DNA from: Clostridium caldaquaticum
GTDB taxonomy: Bacteria; Bacillota; Clostridia; Clostridiales; Clostridiaceae
Assembly (NCBI RefSeq): GCF_023806125.1
Contig: NZ_JAMSKT010000005.1
Location: 62,001-126,000, forward strand
Reading direction: 5' to 3'
Length of the DNA stretch: 64,000 nucleotides
Below, piece by piece: positions 44,803 to 53,340 of this stretch (its first letter is position 1; each line of letters starts with the position of its first letter). Both the position numbers and the translations under genes were made by a program. Below the pieces are notes generated by a model, which worked only from the letters and a program-made list of their open reading frames with translations, searched no databases and was not told the DNA's origin.

Positions 44803-44834
44803 GGGTATGCTGCAGTTTACGCTGAAGCATACCC
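44803..44834. terminator. Terminator shared by GerMN lipoprotein and ABC operon
   Basis: GGGTATGCT/AGCATACCC stem (9 bp, 14-nt loop) with CTTCTTTCTTTA on the plus side. It sits between convergent genes. Confidence 0.8.
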
Positions 44835-44863
44835 CTTCTTTCTTTAAACTAAATACAAAACTC

Positions 44864-45622
44864 TTATTTTTCACTTTTAACCGGCATTTTTCTTACTAAT
44901 CCCCAAGCTATTGCGTATAGTATAGCTGTAGTTATAATTATTCTTAGTGAAAACATAATAAAATTATCATAAGTAAAAATAAAAACACCTAACTTACCTA
45001 GAAAAGCACCCGTTATACTGATGTTTCCAAGTAGAACAACTAGAAGTGCTGCACCTATCCAGATTTTATAACCAAATCTATAAACCAACGCTCCCATCAG
45101 GTTAAAAAGCGAGCAAAATACAATAGCAAGTAAAAATAATATATATATTACAAATATAACATTATCCTTATCCAGATTAAAATACATAATGTGGTTTAAA
45201 GGTAGCTTCCCCATCGCTTTAACAATATATTTATCTATCTTAAGCAAAGTTCCTTCAAGTATTGCCATAGCAAAACACAGCATAGAACTGCTTATAATAT
45301 TACTTAAATAAAAGTTTTTTCTTGTTGAGCTGAAGCCTATAGCTGTAGAAAAAGTTTCGTAGTACATAACCATGCTGTACACTATAATAAAAATCCCTAT
45401 AGGAATAATGTTTCCAAATGCACCATTCATATAAACTGTTTTTGTTGGTATCTCATCATACTTGTTTTTCACTTCAATAATTGTAGCTCCAAAACTCACA
45501 TTCTTATATATTGATAATATATATAAAAGAATATTTATAGCAATTAAAATACACCAAAACATTGTAAAAGCCTTTTTCCAGTCTGTAATTTGAAATTTTA
45601 ATTGTCTTTTTAATCCATTCAT
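44864..45622 (-). CDS. ABC transporter membrane subunit of a GntR-regulated exporter
   Basis: A 252-residue integral membrane protein with about six hydrophobic helices and no catalytic motifs, of the ABC-2-like type that accompanies YtrB/BcrA-like ATPases. The ATPase gene ends 14 bp upstream. GGGAGGGAG precedes the ATG. The whole operon (GntR regulator, ATPase, permease) resembles the B. subtilis ytr locus that responds to cell-wall antibiotics, but the exported substrate cannot be told. Confidence 0.82.
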   Translation of the reverse strand: MNGLKRQLKFQITDWKKAFTMFWCILIAINILLYILSIYKNVSFGATIIEVKNKYDEIPTKTVYMNGAFGNIIPIGIFIIVYSMVMYYETFSTAIGFSSTRKNFYLSNIISSSMLCFAMAILEGTLLKIDKYIVKAMGKLPLNHIMYFNLDKDNVIFVIYILFLLAIVFCSLFNLMGALVYRFGYKIWIGAALLVVLLGNISITGAFLGKLGVFIFTYDNFIMFSLRIIITTAILYAIAWGLVRKMPVKSEK

Positions 45623-45636
45623 AGCTGCTCCCTCCC

Positions 45637-46512
45637 CTAAATTAAAGCTTTCTCTGTAATATAAATAAATAACTTCTGAAGCGGCATAGAACTTACTTCA
45701 ATATTTTTTAGTTTTAACTCTCTGATTTCACTTTCACTTAATTTACCAAAAACTCCAACTATAGCTGTAGCTCCAAAAAACTCTTTATGAATAATTTTCT
45801 TATCCTTTAAAAAAGGAAGTATATTTTCTTCTCTGCCGCTTAAAAAATAAGCTTTTTCTAAAAGTATAGCTAATTCTTCCTGAACTTGAAGCTGTCCATT
45901 GTTTAAAATAATTATCTCTTCAAATAAACTGCTCACTTCATCAATTAAATGAGTAGATATTACAATAGTCCTTTTGTTATTTTCATAATCCTGAAGAAGC
46001 AGATTATAAAACTTTTCTCTAACTGCTGCATCTAGTCCAAGAGAAGGTTCATCAAAAATAGTTATAGCTGCTCTTGAGGCAAGACCGATTATTACATTAA
46101 CTAGTGTTTTGTTTCCTCTTGATAAATTCTTATATTTTTTCTTTATATCTATCTTAAACTCTTTTATTAAATATTTTTTATATTCCTCATCCCAATTTGG
46201 ATAAAGCATACTTGCGGCTTTAAATATCCTGTTTACCTTATAATCAGCTATAGGCAAATCTCTTTCCTTTACAAAACAAAGTTTCTCTAGTGCTGATGCG
46301 TTTTCAAAGACTTCTTCTTTAAATACCTTTACCTCTCCGCTGTCTCTAATAATTTGAGAGCAGAGAAGATTTAAAAGTGTAGTTTTACCTGCACCGTTTC
46401 TTCCTAGCAATCCATATATTTTGTTTTCCTCTAATTTTAAACTTATATCTTGTACTGCCTTTACCTTACCGTAAGTCTTGCTTAAATTATTACACTCCAA
46501 AACAATAGCCAT
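45637..46512 (-). CDS. ABC transporter ATP-binding protein, YtrB-like
   Basis: A 291-residue ABC ATPase with Walker A GRNGAGKTT, signature NLSRGNKTLV (LSRGN instead of LSGGQ), Walker B AAITIFDEPSLGLD and switch His in VISTHLIDE. A ~70-residue C-terminal extension follows the ATPase core. The degenerate signature is frequent in the GntR-linked YtrB class. The start ATG overlaps the regulator stop by one base (TAATG), so translation is coupled. Confidence 0.9.
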   Translation of the reverse strand: MAIVLECNNLSKTYGKVKAVQDISLKLEENKIYGLLGRNGAGKTTLLNLLCSQIIRDSGEVKVFKEEVFENASALEKLCFVKERDLPIADYKVNRIFKAASMLYPNWDEEYKKYLIKEFKIDIKKKYKNLSRGNKTLVNVIIGLASRAAITIFDEPSLGLDAAVREKFYNLLLQDYENNKRTIVISTHLIDEVSSLFEEIIILNNGQLQVQEELAILLEKAYFLSGREENILPFLKDKKIIHKEFFGATAIVGVFGKLSESEIRELKLKNIEVSSMPLQKLFIYITEKALI

Positions 46513-46883
46513 TATTTTTCCCCTCCGCTATATTCTTTAATAACCTTTATTATTTCATCTACCGTAAGTTCAAGTCTATCAGCTTCTCTAATAAGCTTCG
46601 GCACCTTCTCTTTAAAAAAAGCAGCCTGCCTTTTTTTTAAAATTTTACTTCTTGCACCTTCCGCAACAAACATCCCAATCCCCCTCTTTTTATAAAGAAT
46701 TTCTTCTTCAACCAATATATTTAATCCCTTACCTGCAGTAGCAGGATTTATCTTATATACTTTAGCAAATTGATTAGTAGAGGGGGCCTGTTCCCCTTCT
46801 CTTAAATTACCTGTAAGAATTTCGTTTTCTATAGTCTCAGCTATTTGTATATATATAGATTTGTCTGAGTTTAAATCAAGCAT
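46512..46883 (-). CDS. GntR-family repressor, YtrA subfamily
   Basis: A 123-residue regulator. The N-terminal winged helix reads SIYIQIAETIENEILTGNLR, SPTNQF-like APSTNQFAKVYKINPATAGKGL; the short C-terminal helical dimerisation tail is the YtrA type, not the large FadR/HutC ligand domains. I favour the ATG at 46883, preceded by GGTGGTGAG; a GTG six codons earlier lies within that stretch. It is the first gene of the exporter operon and probably autoregulates through the inverted repeat upstream. Confidence 0.88.
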   Translation of the reverse strand: MLDLNSDKSIYIQIAETIENEILTGNLREGEQAPSTNQFAKVYKINPATAGKGLNILVEEEILYKKRGIGMFVAEGARSKILKKRQAAFFKEKVPKLIREADRLELTVDEIIKVIKEYSGGEK

Positions 46884-46944
46884 ATTTCTCACCACCTTCA
46901 CTTTTTTAAACTTTTAATATTTATAATATATAGTATGATTAATT

Positions 46945-46984
46945 AGTTGTATAGTTCATTACTTATATAATTAACTATATAACT
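46945..46984. promoter_or_regulatory. Candidate operator for the GntR/YtrA regulator
   Basis: Two 12-bp elements in inverted orientation, AGTTGTATAGTT (46945-46956) and AACTATATAACT (46973-46984), with one mismatch and a 16-bp spacer, about 60 bp upstream of the regulator start. Each half resembles the GTATA/TATAC-type sites of YtrA proteins. Confidence 0.5.
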
Positions 46985-47037
46985 TTTAAAAACCAATGTC
47001 AATACTTTCCATAAATATTTTTTCTAAGCAAAAAATT

Positions 47038-47071
47038 AAACCTATTAGAAAACTGACTATCTAATAGGTTT
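47038..47071 (-). terminator. Terminator of the RDD gene
   Basis: Twelve-bp perfect stem AAACCTATTAGA/TCTAATAGGTTT, 10-nt loop, followed on the minus strand by AATTTTTTGC, just past the RDD gene stop. Confidence 0.88.
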
Positions 47072-47076
47072 ATAAT

Positions 47077-47769
47077 TTATAATTCATTTATAAAATTTTC
47101 AAACTCATTAAGTACCTGCATGCTTTCGAATTTTCTTGTAAAATGCTTTTTAAGTTCTTCTCTAAGCTGAGAATAATCATCCATACGGTTTTTTCTTCTG
47201 TAGTACTCTCTAATAAGCTCCTGTTCTTCTTTTGTTAAATAATATTCATACCTTTCATTAGCCCTCATAAGAGCCTCCAAGGTTACAGGCACTTCTTTAT
47301 TATGTTCTGCCACCACAATAGTTGAAGCTGCGTAATCGCCTAGTCTTTTATTTTCCTTTGTAAAAAACAGAAGCACAATACCTACACCAAAATTATCGAT
47401 AAATACTCTAAATAAGTTTCTTATTGCAGAATGTTTTAAAGTAATAGGCTGACCATTATTTCTTATAACTCTCAGCTTTAGAACCTTTTTACCTAAGGTT
47501 TGCCCATTCATGCTAAGCTCCATTGCTATAAAATAACCATAACTAATAAGAGCAAAAATAATTAGTGATATTCCGATTATCCAGCCGTAATACTCCCCCC
47601 AGAATTCTGGTGCGGATCGTACTATTAAAATTATGGCAATCCCTAATAACAGTAAAACAGCAAATTGAACTAAACTATCAATAGCAGCTGCTGCAGTTCT
47701 GGAAGCTAAGCCTGCCAGACTGTATTCAACTTCTATATTCTCAGGGGTGGTAATTTTAATCTTTTTCAT
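47077..47769 (-). CDS. RDD-family membrane protein
   Basis: A 230-residue protein. Four hydrophobic helices lie in residues ~20-150; the defining Arg/Asp motifs are LASRTAAAAIDSLVQ and FRVFIDNFG, with GQTLGKKVLKLRVI between. The C-terminal ~80 residues are soluble, charged and helical. RDD proteins are transporters or channels of poorly known substrate. The ATG at 47769 follows GGAGG. It is divergent from the SpoIIM-like gene; RDD and SpoIIM-like genes are often found with the MoxR/DUF58 genes that lie 8 kb away here. Confidence 0.88.
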   Translation of the reverse strand: MKKIKITTPENIEVEYSLAGLASRTAAAAIDSLVQFAVLLLLGIAIILIVRSAPEFWGEYYGWIIGISLIIFALISYGYFIAMELSMNGQTLGKKVLKLRVIRNNGQPITLKHSAIRNLFRVFIDNFGVGIVLLFFTKENKRLGDYAASTIVVAEHNKEVPVTLEALMRANERYEYYLTKEEQELIREYYRRKNRMDDYSQLREELKKHFTRKFESMQVLNEFENFINEL

Positions 47770-47831
47770 ATAAACCTCCTGTATATACAATATCTTTTTA
47801 TTCTGCTAAAATAAGTATGAGGTGAAAAATT

Positions 47832-48788
47832 TTGAAAGAAGAACAATTTATTAAAACAAACTCAATCACTTGGAAAGAGCTTGAAAATATAACTTCACTT
47901 ATAAATAAAAAAGGAATAAAAGCTCTGCCTTCAAGCGAAGTAAAAAGATTTTTAAACATATTCAGGCAAACAAGCCATCACTTAGCCTACGCAAGAACCC
48001 ATTACCCGCAAAGCAGTACAATTGCTTACTTAAACTCACTGCTTTCAAAATGCCAAAGCTATGTTTACGGAGTAAAAAGATTTTCAATAAAAGAACTTAT
48101 ACAATACATATCCTACGGTTTTCCAAAACTCTTAAAGGATTATAAATGGTTTATACTAAGCTCCTTTGGCTTTTTTGTTCTTGGTGCAGCTATAAGCCTT
48201 ATAATAGTTTCTATAAATAGCGATAATGCTCTGATTTTCCTCCCACAGCAATATGCAGAAGGAATAAAAGGCGGAACATCTGGAAATAGTCAAGGACAGT
48301 GGAACTATCCTCTTATGTCCAGTTACATAATGGTAAATAATATTATAGTGTCTTTAAAAGCTTTTGTATATGGTATAACTCTAGGACTTGGAACTATATA
48401 TGTACTTTTTTTCAACGGAGCTATGCTTGGCTCATTAGCTGCTCTTGTATATATATATGGAAACCCGATAAACTTTTGGTCATTAATACTTCCTCATGGA
48501 ATTATTGAGCTTACTGCTATATTTATCTCCGGAGCTGCAGGGCTTATGATAGCTAAAGGCTTGCTTCTTCCTGGAGAACATACAAGAAAACATGCTCTCA
48601 TAAAAGAAGCTAAACAGGCAGCCTCACTGCTTATGGGCATAGTACTTATGCTTATTATTGCAGGTATTATTGAAGGCTTTTATACTCCCCTAAAAATTTC
48701 CGAAATTTCAAAGCTTATTTTTGCAGGAATAACGGCAATAATATTAACAGCTTATTTTTCTATACCATATTTTATAAAGAAAGATTAA
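47832..48788 (+). CDS. SpoIIM/DUF95-family membrane protein
   Basis: A 318-residue protein. The soluble N-terminal part (about 1-100) has the family pattern LNIFRQTSHHLAYARTHYP. Five or six hydrophobic helices follow, with FFNGAMLGSLAALVYIYG and LPHGIIELTAIFISGAAGL typical of the DUF95 core. In Bacillus SpoIIM is part of the forespore engulfment complex with SpoIID and SpoIIP. Members beside RDD and MoxR genes, like this one, are a distinct, non-sporulation branch of unknown role. It starts at TTG after AGGTGAAAAATT. Confidence 0.85.
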   Translation: MKEEQFIKTNSITWKELENITSLINKKGIKALPSSEVKRFLNIFRQTSHHLAYARTHYPQSSTIAYLNSLLSKCQSYVYGVKRFSIKELIQYISYGFPKLLKDYKWFILSSFGFFVLGAAISLIIVSINSDNALIFLPQQYAEGIKGGTSGNSQGQWNYPLMSSYIMVNNIIVSLKAFVYGITLGLGTIYVLFFNGAMLGSLAALVYIYGNPINFWSLILPHGIIELTAIFISGAAGLMIAKGLLLPGEHTRKHALIKEAKQAASLLMGIVLMLIIAGIIEGFYTPLKISEISKLIFAGITAIILTAYFSIPYFIKKD

Positions 48789-48943
48789 AATGTCTTCCTA
48801 AAAGCTTATCTTTAAGCTTGTTATAATATTATTGTAATTCATTTACCTTATATTTGAAATAACTATTTTTAAGTATTTGCCTTTATTCACCTTTATCCTT
48901 TTCACTGCATATACTGCAATTGAAATTTAATTGAGGTGATGCT

Positions 48944-49945
48944 ATGGCAAAAAAAATAACCAATTTAGTTTTTGAGGGCGGCGGAATATTAGGCATTTCT
49001 TATCTTGGTGCATTAGAATACTTGTATAAAAATAATATTATAAAAGATGTGAGAAGGACAGCAGGTACTTCTGCCGGTGCAATAACAGCCTGCATTTTAA
49101 GCTTCAATCTGCCTTTTAATGAAATAAAAAAGATAACGGATACTTTAGAATATAAAAAAATACCTCAAAAAGAGGAAATCAATGAGCTGACTCGAATGCC
49201 GGCAGCTGTCAGAAAAAACCTGGATGAAATATTTGATGACTTAGAATGTGTATATCGACTAGTTAAAAAGTATGGCTGGTACTCCACCAAATACTTTTAT
49301 AACTGGCTTCAGGAACAGATAGCTCTGCAGTTTGACAGCTCTAAAAAACTTCCACCCTATACCTTTAAAGACTTTAAAGATACGACCATCCATAAAAATA
49401 ATCGCCCATTTCTAGATTTATATATAATTGGTACAGACCTATCTTATAAAACTACTAAGATATTTTCCTTTGAAACTACTCCGGATATGGAAGTTGCTGA
49501 AGCTGTAAGAATATCCATGTCTATTCCTCTGTTTTTCGAAGCAAACAAAATAAATAACTATGATATAAACAAAGATTTTCTAACTCATGTATTTTCTGAC
49601 GGCGGTATTATGCGAAACTATCCTATCAATATTTTTGACACTGATAAAGCAAATCCTCAAACCTTAGGTTTAAGATTTAAAAACAAAATAAATTATGAAG
49701 CAATAAACAGCATGCCTGAATTTATATCTAACCTTTTTCTATGCTATTTAAAAATTCAACAGGATATGTATAGAAATAGTGCTCAGGACATTGAAAGATC
49801 TATAGAAATAGACACAATGGGAATTTCTCCTGTGAACTTTAATATAAATACCGGTGATGAAACTTATACCTTTTTATATAATCAAGGTTATGAAGCTGCT
49901 GAAGATTATTTTGAAAATAAAAACATTTATTATATCCAATATTGA
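48944..49945 (+). CDS. Patatin-like phospholipase
   Basis: A 333-residue lipid acyl hydrolase. The oxyanion motif FEGGGILGISYLG is at the N-terminus, the nucleophile Ser in GTSAGAI at about residue 42, and the catalytic Asp in SDGGIMRNYP near residue 221, giving the Ser-Asp dyad. It lacks a signal peptide, so it acts inside the cell or is exported in another way. Bacterial patatins range from virulence toxins to lipid turnover and anti-phage effectors; no sensor gene is adjacent here. GAGGTGAT precedes the ATG. Confidence 0.9.
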   Translation: MAKKITNLVFEGGGILGISYLGALEYLYKNNIIKDVRRTAGTSAGAITACILSFNLPFNEIKKITDTLEYKKIPQKEEINELTRMPAAVRKNLDEIFDDLECVYRLVKKYGWYSTKYFYNWLQEQIALQFDSSKKLPPYTFKDFKDTTIHKNNRPFLDLYIIGTDLSYKTTKIFSFETTPDMEVAEAVRISMSIPLFFEANKINNYDINKDFLTHVFSDGGIMRNYPINIFDTDKANPQTLGLRFKNKINYEAINSMPEFISNLFLCYLKIQQDMYRNSAQDIERSIEIDTMGISPVNFNINTGDETYTFLYNQGYEAAEDYFENKNIYYIQY

Positions 49946-49993
49946 ACTAAAAAAATCACGAAAGTACCAATAGGAATAAAACCTAACAAATAA

Positions 49994-50022
49994 AGAACGA
50001 CAAATATTAAACTTGTCGTTCT
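49994..50022. terminator. Bidirectional terminator between patatin and srlD genes
   Basis: AGAACGACAA/TTGTCGTTCT hairpin (10 bp, 9-nt loop) between convergent genes, with CTTAGC on the right and an A-rich left flank. Confidence 0.75.
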
Positions 50023-50041
50023 CTTAGCTTAAAATATTATA

Positions 50042-50818
50042 TTAAAACATAACTTGACCGCCAGTTATATTAATCGATTGACCTGTTAAATAACTAGCTT
50101 TCTCTGATGCGTAGAAAGTTAATACATTAGCAACATCTTCAAAGGAACACCCTCTCTTTAAAGGTACTTTGTCAATGTAATATTGCTTAACCTCAGATTC
50201 CTTTATGCCAAGCTTTATAGCATACTGAGGAATTAAACTCTCAAACATATCTGAATCTAAGAGATTACCTAGCATCAGAGAGATTACTCTTATTTTATGG
50301 TCTGCTAAATCTAATGCTAAACTTTGAGTTAAACCTACACCTCCGAATTTTGCTGCAGAGTAGCCAGAATTAAATTTGCTTCCAACCTTACCCGATTTTG
50401 AATTAATTTGAATTATACATCCTTCTATATTTTTCTCAATCATTACTTTAGATACTTCTCTTGCACATAAGAAATATCCTGTTAGATTAATATCTACACA
50501 CCACTTAAAAGTATCTAATGTAAATTCAGTAATTTTACTGCTTTTAGCTACACCAGCATTGTAAACTAGCAAGTCCACTCTTCCAAACTTATCTACTACT
50601 TTATCAATCATAGATTTGACTTGTTCTTCGTTAGTAGCATCAACACCCACAGCTAAACTCCTAGCCTCTGTTGTATTTTCTATTTCCCTTGATACCTTTA
50701 CTGCATTATCATAATTTATATCTGCAACAGCTACATCGTATCCTTCTGCTGCCATATGCTTAGAAATATATTCTCCTAGACTTCTGCCGCCTCCTACTAC
50801 AAGTGCAACTTTCTTCAT
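50042..50818 (-). CDS. srlD: Sorbitol-6-phosphate 2-dehydrogenase
   Basis: A 258-residue short-chain dehydrogenase oxidising sorbitol-6-phosphate to fructose-6-phosphate. It has the nucleotide motif GGGRSLGEYIS and the catalytic Ser/Tyr/Lys set (INSKSGKVGSK, GYSAAKFGG). Long stretches coincide with enteric SrlD (LLVYNAG, GYFLCARE, LMLGNL, QYYIDKVPLKRGC, TGQSINITGGQVMF). It is the last gene of the sorbitol operon, 101 bp after srlB with a hairpin in the gap. Confidence 0.96.
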   Translation of the reverse strand: MKKVALVVGGGRSLGEYISKHMAAEGYDVAVADINYDNAVKVSREIENTTEARSLAVGVDATNEEQVKSMIDKVVDKFGRVDLLVYNAGVAKSSKITEFTLDTFKWCVDINLTGYFLCAREVSKVMIEKNIEGCIIQINSKSGKVGSKFNSGYSAAKFGGVGLTQSLALDLADHKIRVISLMLGNLLDSDMFESLIPQYAIKLGIKESEVKQYYIDKVPLKRGCSFEDVANVLTFYASEKASYLTGQSINITGGQVMF

Positions 50819-50858
50819 ATCCGTTCCCCCTTAGTAATCTAGAATATTACCCTAACGT

Positions 50859-50890
50859 GATAATATGCTTTGACTTCAAAGCATATTATC
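50859..50890 (-). terminator. Intercistronic hairpin between srlB and srlD
   Basis: Thirteen-bp perfect stem GATAATATGCTTT/AAAGCATATTATC with a 6-nt loop. No U tract follows on the minus strand, so it is more likely an mRNA processing or stability element than a full terminator. Confidence 0.6.
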
Positions 50891-50919
50891 CTATATAATA
50901 GTAATTAATAGTTATTTAA

Positions 50920-51291
50920 TTAAGCTCTTATTATTTGCAAAATTGTGCCGCTATCAGGTGGTACAATTTCTTTTTTTTCTAAATATAATGTTCCAGGAAT
51001 AGCAGCATTAGTTTCACCGCTAAATTTAAAGGTTATATGTCCAAGCTCTAACAAATTTTGATTAACTAGCTCTCCAACTGCTGTAATCTTATATTTTTCA
51101 TTTCCAATAATTAAAATATCGTCAGCCTCTATACCTTTCACAAGATTATTATCAGAATGAATATAGCAATAATCTTGAAGCTCCTGTGGAACATTTTCTT
51201 TAAAAATTATGAACATATTGTGGTTTAAAAACTCACTGGCACATTTTCCTATGTTAGTCACCACTGTCTTATAAATTAGCTCCATTGTCAT
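50920..51291 (-). CDS. srlB: PTS sorbitol-specific EIIA component
   Basis: A 123-residue phosphocarrier of the glucitol PTS. The expected phosphorylated His45 is in YCYIHSDNNL; the ends ELIYKTVVTNIG and YKITAVGELVNQNLLELGHITFKF match the family. I start at the ATG at 51291, seven bases after AAGGA (another ATG is two codons on); the frame is open further upstream, into the end of the EIIC gene, without a ribosome site. It receives phosphate from HPr and passes it to the EIIB protein encoded upstream. Confidence 0.93.
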   Translation of the reverse strand: MTMELIYKTVVTNIGKCASEFLNHNMFIIFKENVPQELQDYCYIHSDNNLVKGIEADDILIIGNEKYKITAVGELVNQNLLELGHITFKFSGETNAAIPGTLYLEKKEIVPPDSGTILQIIRA

Positions 51292-51316
51292 TATCCTTTC
51301 CTTAAGCGGATGCTTT

Positions 51317-51883
51317 TTATCTATATAGTCCAAAGCTTGCAAGCCAAGCAACAATAACTGTCGGTGCCCCTGTTAAAAATCTTCCATATAAAACTGATGG
51401 CACTCCAACTTGTACTGTTTCTGGTTCTGCTTCAGCTAGTCCAAGACCTACTGGAATAAAATCTGCAGCAGCTTGTGCATTAATAGCAAATAATGCTGGA
51501 AGTGCTAAGTGAGGAGGAATATTTCCTTTACCAATTTCAACACCTATAAGCACACCTACTATTTGAGCTATAACAGCACCAGGCCCTAAGAATGGAGAAA
51601 GCAATGGGAATGAGCAGATTAATGATATTATGATTAATCCTAATATATTTCCTGCTAATGGAGTTAATAGGTTTGCAAACCACTTTCCTGCTCCTGAAGC
51701 ATTTATAATTCCTATTAGTGTAGCAACAAATGCCATAAATGGAAGTATTGTATGAATTACTGTATCAATTGTATCTCTACCAGCTTGGAAGAATATGCTC
51801 GTAATATGACCAATTCCAATACCTATTTTTGCTACTAAACCTTGGCTCTGTTCACTTATTTTTTTATTTGTATCATAAGCCAT
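51317..51883 (-). CDS. srlE: PTS sorbitol EIIC half of a split SrlE
   Basis: A 188-residue membrane protein equal to the C-terminal two-thirds of enteric SrlE (EIIBC): [74 protein letters not shown], split by loops. In E. coli this is fused to the EIIB domain; here it has its own ATG and a GGGGGG ribosome site 22 bp after the EIIB gene, so the protein is naturally in two pieces. It forms the channel with SrlA. Confidence 0.9.
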   Translation of the reverse strand: MAYDTNKKISEQSQGLVAKIGIGIGHITSIFFQAGRDTIDTVIHTILPFMAFVATLIGIINASGAGKWFANLLTPLAGNILGLIIISLICSFPLLSPFLGPGAVIAQIVGVLIGVEIGKGNIPPHLALPALFAINAQAAADFIPVGLGLAEAEPETVQVGVPSVLYGRFLTGAPTVIVAWLASFGLYR

Positions 51884-51905
51884 CTGTAATACCCCCCTAT
51901 TTTTA

Positions 51906-52277
51906 TTAATCTAATACTTCTAAATTTTGTACTTTCACAGCGGAAACATAAATATCTTCTTTTATAAACATTGCTAACGGACCGCTTTTTCCAGTTGCCA
52001 TTATATTAACTGTTGGTATTTTCTTTTGTGGATATATTCCACATCTTAAAGTTCCTCCACAATTTATAACTGCACAAGCAATCTCATGATCCTTAACGCC
52101 ATTTTTAAATCCATCTACAAGCTCACAGCCGGTTAATTCTGCTAACTTTACTGCTACTTCTGGTTTTGCTCCACCTGTTATATAAACTATTTTATTTCTT
52201 GTTTCATTTGGTTGTATAATTATAGGTCCGCCCCAACCACCTGAACCTCTGGTAATTTTTACTCTTTTATAGCTCAT
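51906..52277 (-). CDS. srlE: PTS sorbitol EIIB half of a split SrlE
   Basis: A 123-residue soluble protein equal to the N-terminal EIIB domain of Srl[36 protein letters not shown], and [19 protein letters not shown], where Cys73 is the likely phosphorylation site. The frame ends with a stop at EVLD, just where the fused enteric protein continues through a linker. The following EIIC gene begins 22 bp later. It transfers phosphate from SrlB to incoming sorbitol. Confidence 0.9.
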   Translation of the reverse strand: MSYKRVKITRGSGGWGGPIIIQPNETRNKIVYITGGAKPEVAVKLAELTGCELVDGFKNGVKDHEIACAVINCGGTLRCGIYPQKKIPTVNIMATGKSGPLAMFIKEDIYVSAVKVQNLEVLD

Positions 52278-52317
52278 ATTTATTCACCTTCCTGTCATAA
52301 ACTTTAAGTTTCATAAA

Positions 52318-52899
52318 TTAACCTGCAAAACTATTGCTATGTGTAATATCAACTGTTGTCTTTAGTTTAATACCTTGTTGTTTTTCAACCATGGTAGTAG
52401 TGAAATCAGTTACCCATCCTCTAAAGAAGTTTGTAATCATACCTACTAAAAAATATCTAACAGCTAAATCCGAAGTAGATAATCCTAATTGAGTTATTCC
52501 ATTAGCTATTCCTAGAAAAACGAATAACTCACCTGGATTTATATGAGGAAATAATCCATTCATAGAATGACAAGAGAAACTGCCTGCTGCGTAATAGCTT
52601 GGCTTATATTTTTCAGGTAAAAACTTACCTAATGATAATGTCATTGGATTAGCAAACACGAATGTACCTATTACTGGCAACACTAAGTATCTTGTAATTG
52701 GATTTGCAGCGCATTTTCTAGCAAGCTTTTCAATCCTTTCTGTTCCTATAAACTTGATTAAAGCATTCATCACAACAAGTAATGCTACTAATAAAGGAAC
52801 TATTCCATTTACAAAGCTTACAAAAGTTTTTCCTCCCTCTCTAAATAGATTCATAAACCAGTCTGAACCATTTGCTAGTGATTGAAAAAATGCACCCAT
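52318..52899 (-). CDS. srlA: PTS sorbitol EIIC2 component
   Basis: A 193-residue membrane protein of the EII-GUT family: [66 protein letters not shown] and the conserved [20 protein letters not shown], split across about four helices. It forms the sorbitol channel together with the EIIC half of SrlE. AAGGAGG precedes the ATG. Third gene of the operon after gutR and gutM. Confidence 0.94.
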   Translation of the reverse strand: MGAFFQSLANGSDWFMNLFREGGKTFVSFVNGIVPLLVALLVVMNALIKFIGTERIEKLARKCAANPITRYLVLPVIGTFVFANPMTLSLGKFLPEKYKPSYYAAGSFSCHSMNGLFPHINPGELFVFLGIANGITQLGLSTSDLAVRYFLVGMITNFFRGWVTDFTTTMVEKQQGIKLKTTVDITHSNSFAG

Positions 52900-52935
52900 T
52901 TTATAATACCTCCTTAAAAATATGAATTAATTTGA

Positions 52936-53340
52936 TTAAACAGCTTCACTCTTTTGTCCAGATTCACCTCCCTTAAAAGCAGTGAAGTTCTTTATAGCGT
53001 CTAAAATTGCTAACCTCATAAATTTGTTGTATCCTTTTATATCCTCTTCAGATATTTCCGTTATCTTTTTACTTTCAAGTCCATAAAATTCTTTAACTTT
53101 TGAAAATACTGTTACACCCTGCATCTTTCTTCCCTCTACAACTCTATCTTCTTCATCAAGAAGCAGCATTATAATTGTTCCGGCTTGAAAATTTCCTTTT
53201 TTTCTTCCTATAGCAACTCTGCCTCTCTTTCTCATTTCTATATAATTATTATTGAAATTTTTTATTTGCATAAGTCCAAAAAGGAAGTTAAGTATCCACA
53301 TAGCAGTTCCAAAAATAATCAATTTTAATACTGGATTCAT
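52936..53340 (-). CDS. gutM: GutM glucitol operon activator
   Basis: A 134-residue protein with one N-terminal hydrophobic helix (about residues 4-22) followed by a soluble beta-rich domain (RKRGRVAIGRKKGNFQAGTIIMLLLDEEDRVVEGRKMQGV, in pieces), the GutM/SrlM family. In E. coli it activates the glucitol operon together with a repressor; in Clostridium it accompanies GutR. Its ATG overlaps the gutR stop (ATGA), giving tight coupling. Confidence 0.92.
   Translation of the reverse strand: MNPVLKLIIFGTAMWILNFLFGLMQIKNFNNNYIEMRKRGRVAIGRKKGNFQAGTIIMLLLDEEDRVVEGRKMQGVTVFSKVKEFYGLESKKITEISEEDIKGYNKFMRLAILDAIKNFTAFKGGESGQKSEAV

Noticed and set aside
48944-49945. Anti-phage patatin effector (CBASS-like)
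   Set aside because: No nucleotidyltransferase or other defence gene is adjacent, so the defence reading has no support here.
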